Below are positions 34,263-35,721 of a stretch of 35,721 nt of DNA, piece after piece. Source of the DNA: an uncultured bacterium (GTDB taxonomy: Bacteria > Bacillota_I > Bacilli_A > RFN20 > CAG-826); the NCBI GenBank assembly GCA_949297275.1, contig CASFQR010000023.1, positions 1-35,721 on the forward strand, written 5' to 3'. Within the stretch, counting starts at the first letter, position 1; each line of letters opens with the position of its first letter. The position numbers and the translations under genes are program-made. A model generated the notes under the pieces. The model worked only from the letters and a program-made list of their open reading frames with translations. It had not been told where the DNA came from and did no database searches.

Positions 34263-35196
34263 AGATTTAGTTAGTGGGGATGTCATTAATGGCCCATTAC
34301 TTGTTAATAGTGTCACTAAAGGGGTGACTGATAGTGGTCGCGAATATTTAAGTATTGTTTTTCAAGATCTTAGCGGCACCCTTGAAGCAAAAAAGTGGGA
34401 TGTGAATCCTGAAGATTTAGAAGTTATCGTTCCTGGCGAAATTGTTTCCATCGGTGGAGTTATTTCGACTTATAAAAATAATTTACAACTAAAAGTTGTT
34501 TCTGCTCATAAAATTGCTGAATTAAGTGAGGAAGAAAAGAAACGTTTTTATCGTCTTTCGCCTATTCCTTACGATGAATTAATCGCACGCTTAAATAAAT
34601 ATCTAGATTCTTTTGTTGATCAAGATGTTGCTTTAATCACCAAAACGGTCATTAATCATTTTTATGATAAATATGTAACTTATCCCGCTGCTGTAAGAGT
34701 TCATCATGAATTTGGTAGTGGGATTCTCCACCATTCAATTATGATGGCCGACTTAGCGGATTTTATTGCTAAAGCCTACCCCAATGTTGACCGCGATATT
34801 TTAGTAGCAGGCGCTTTACTCCATGATATGGGTAAAGTTATTGAATATGAAAAACCGATGACTCCAATCATCACTAAAGAAGGTCGACTCATCGGCCATA
34901 TTTCCATTTTTTATGCAGAATATCGCAAGATTGTCGATAGTTTAAATATTCAATCCGAAGTTCCGTTATTACTAGGGCATATGATTTTAGCCCATCATGG
35001 TAAATTAGAATTTGGCTCACCGGTTTTACCCATGACCATGGAAGCAACCTTATTATCGATGATTGATTTACTTGATTCGCGCGTCATGATTATTAATAAA
35101 GCGCTTGATGGCATTAATGAAGGTGAATTTACTCCTCGGCAATGGGCGTTAGACGATGTGATGTTATATAAGCCCTTTAAAAGAAATCAAAAATAA
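34249..35196 (+). CDS. yhaM: 3'-5' exoribonuclease YhaM
   Basis: A 315-residue ribonuclease. An N-terminal OB-fold (about 12-90, SREYLSIVFQDLSGTLEAKK-like strands) binds RNA; a C-terminal HD domain carries the metal site: GILHHSIMMADL (H161/H162) and ALLHDMGKVIEYEK (H192-D193), and later HMILAHHGKLEFG. GGAGG lies 6 nt before ATG. It converges with the HIT gene with one base between the stop codons. Confidence 0.93.
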   Translation: MQLIKDLVSGDVINGPLLVNSVTKGVTDSGREYLSIVFQDLSGTLEAKKWDVNPEDLEVIVPGEIVSIGGVISTYKNNLQLKVVSAHKIAELSEEEKKRFYRLSPIPYDELIARLNKYLDSFVDQDVALITKTVINHFYDKYVTYPAAVRVHHEFGSGILHHSIMMADLADFIAKAYPNVDRDILVAGALLHDMGKVIEYEKPMTPIITKEGRLIGHISIFYAEYRKIVDSLNIQSEVPLLLGHMILAHHGKLEFGSPVLPMTMEATLLSMIDLLDSRVMIINKALDGINEGEFTPRQWALDDVMLYKPFKRNQK

Positions 35197-35197
35197 T

Positions 35198-35617
35198 TTA
35201 TAACCCCTTTTTAATTTCACTTGCAATTGCTGGTAAATTGAGATTTTCTAAATCTTTATTTGTTTTCATTTCGATAATAAAGCCATCGCTTTGATAGCGA
35301 GGAATGACGTGGACATGAAAATGAAAGATTGATTGCCCGGCTTCTTTATTTATATTTGTTAAGATATTAACGCCTCGCGCACCGAGCATTAAAATATCAG
35401 CTTGGCCGATTCTTTGAGCGACATCCATTACTTTATGCATTATATCTTTAGGAGTAGCTAGAAAATTATCATAATGCTTTTTGCTAACCACTAAAGTGTG
35501 ACCAGGGGTCACTTGGGAAATATCTAAAAAAGCATAGACATCATCATCTTCATAAACTTTACTTGATGGTATTTCACCGCGAATAATTTTACAAAACAAA
35601 CAATCCTTTTCGTTCAT
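35198..35617 (-). CDS. hit: HIT family nucleotide-binding protein
   Basis: A 139-residue nucleotide hydrolase or transferase of the histidine-triad superfamily. The triad HFHVHVIPR is at 99-107, and CLFCKIIRGEIPSSKVYED starts the family fold, with C6 and C9 possibly binding zinc. The end is normal. Convergent with yhaM. Confidence 0.94.
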   Translation of the reverse strand: MNEKDCLFCKIIRGEIPSSKVYEDDDVYAFLDISQVTPGHTLVVSKKHYDNFLATPKDIMHKVMDVAQRIGQADILMLGARGVNILTNINKEAGQSIFHFHVHVIPRYQSDGFIIEMKTNKDLENLNLPAIASEIKKGL

Positions 35618-35638
35618 AATTTTCGTATTATTCAGTTA

Positions 35639-35721
35639 AGCCTAGTTTGATGACTGAATAACTTCTCCTTTCTAGGCTATAATTTCTATATGCTGTGTAC
35701 CTGTAGTTCATATTTGCCACT
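35639..35721 (+). promoter_or_regulatory. Promoter at the right edge with flanking inverted arms
   Basis: TATAAT at 35678-35683, preceded by GGC. An ATG at 35690 is 6 nt after it, and no SD is present. AGCCTAG (35639-35645) and CTAGGCT (35672-35678) form an inverted pair around it. The product starts beyond the window; it could be a leaderless gene or a small RNA. Confidence 0.4.

Noticed and set aside
35684-35721. SRP RNA 5' end
   Set aside because: A faint likeness to the CTGTACCTG segment only; too little sequence to support a structure.

Overview
The window comes from a low-GC, Gram-positive-type bacterium, probably a small-genome gut member of Bacilli related to Erysipelotrichia, RF39 or the Mollicutes. 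The composition is AT-rich, many Shine-Dalgarno (SD) sequences are of the AGGAGG type, and L13/S9, ECF transporter, smpB, recX and yhaM genes of Firmicutes type are present. TGA is a stop (ends of smpB, folC, truA) and tryptophan is TGG, so this is genetic code 11 and not the mycoplasma code. The taxonomic guess is inference.

Layout. (1) 1-4127: two convergent genes for secreted, membrane-anchored Ig-like surface proteins, sharing an almost identical 165-bp inverted cassette (upstream DNA, SD and signal peptide). (2) 4216-9312: a MacB/FtsX-type ABC exporter, a 40-residue membrane peptide coupled to a cation diffusion facilitator, and a small membrane protein. (3) 9420-15663: ABC-F ATPase, smpB, folC, a FolT-like ECF S component, a one-TM acidic protein and a GH13 glucosidase. 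(4) 15707-22519: CBS-domain protein, dCMP deaminase, ecfA1-ecfA2-ecfT-truA in overlapping reading frames, a broken yebC-like gene, a second ECF S component, and rplM-rpsI behind a structured leader. (5) 22609-22801: tRNA-Ile(GAT) and tRNA-Val(CAC).

(6) 22846-29652 is an accessory island between this tRNA pair and the tRNA-Leu/tRNA-Thr pair (29658-29825, minus strand). It holds an IS66-like transposase remnant, a DUF4143-type ATPase, a Doc/RelB-type toxin-antitoxin pair of visibly different composition, a frameshifted C5-cytosine methyltransferase fragment, and a two-gene cassette: an AlbA_2/GHKL 'RecG-like' regulator followed by a small kinase-like protein. Direct copies of a mobile-element-like repeat flank the cassette. 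(7) 29912-35617 returns to core genes: metallophosphoesterase, YbhN-like membrane protein, GT4 diacylglycerol glycosyltransferase, recX, yhaM and a HIT protein.

How the genes work together: the EcfA1/A2/T energizing module probably serves both S components in the window, and the one next to folC fits folate import followed by polyglutamylation. The YbhN/GT4 pair fits glycolipid synthesis. The most unusual signals are: the 12-bp-period GTGACA repeats, present as a perfect 32-bp inverted repeat both upstream of the AlbA_2 regulator and inside its linker-coding DNA, with a decayed third copy 5 kb away; the inverted surface-protein leader cassettes; a recurring spacing of TATAAT 6-12 nt before ATG without an SD, suggesting leaderless mRNAs; and the internal deletion in yebC.
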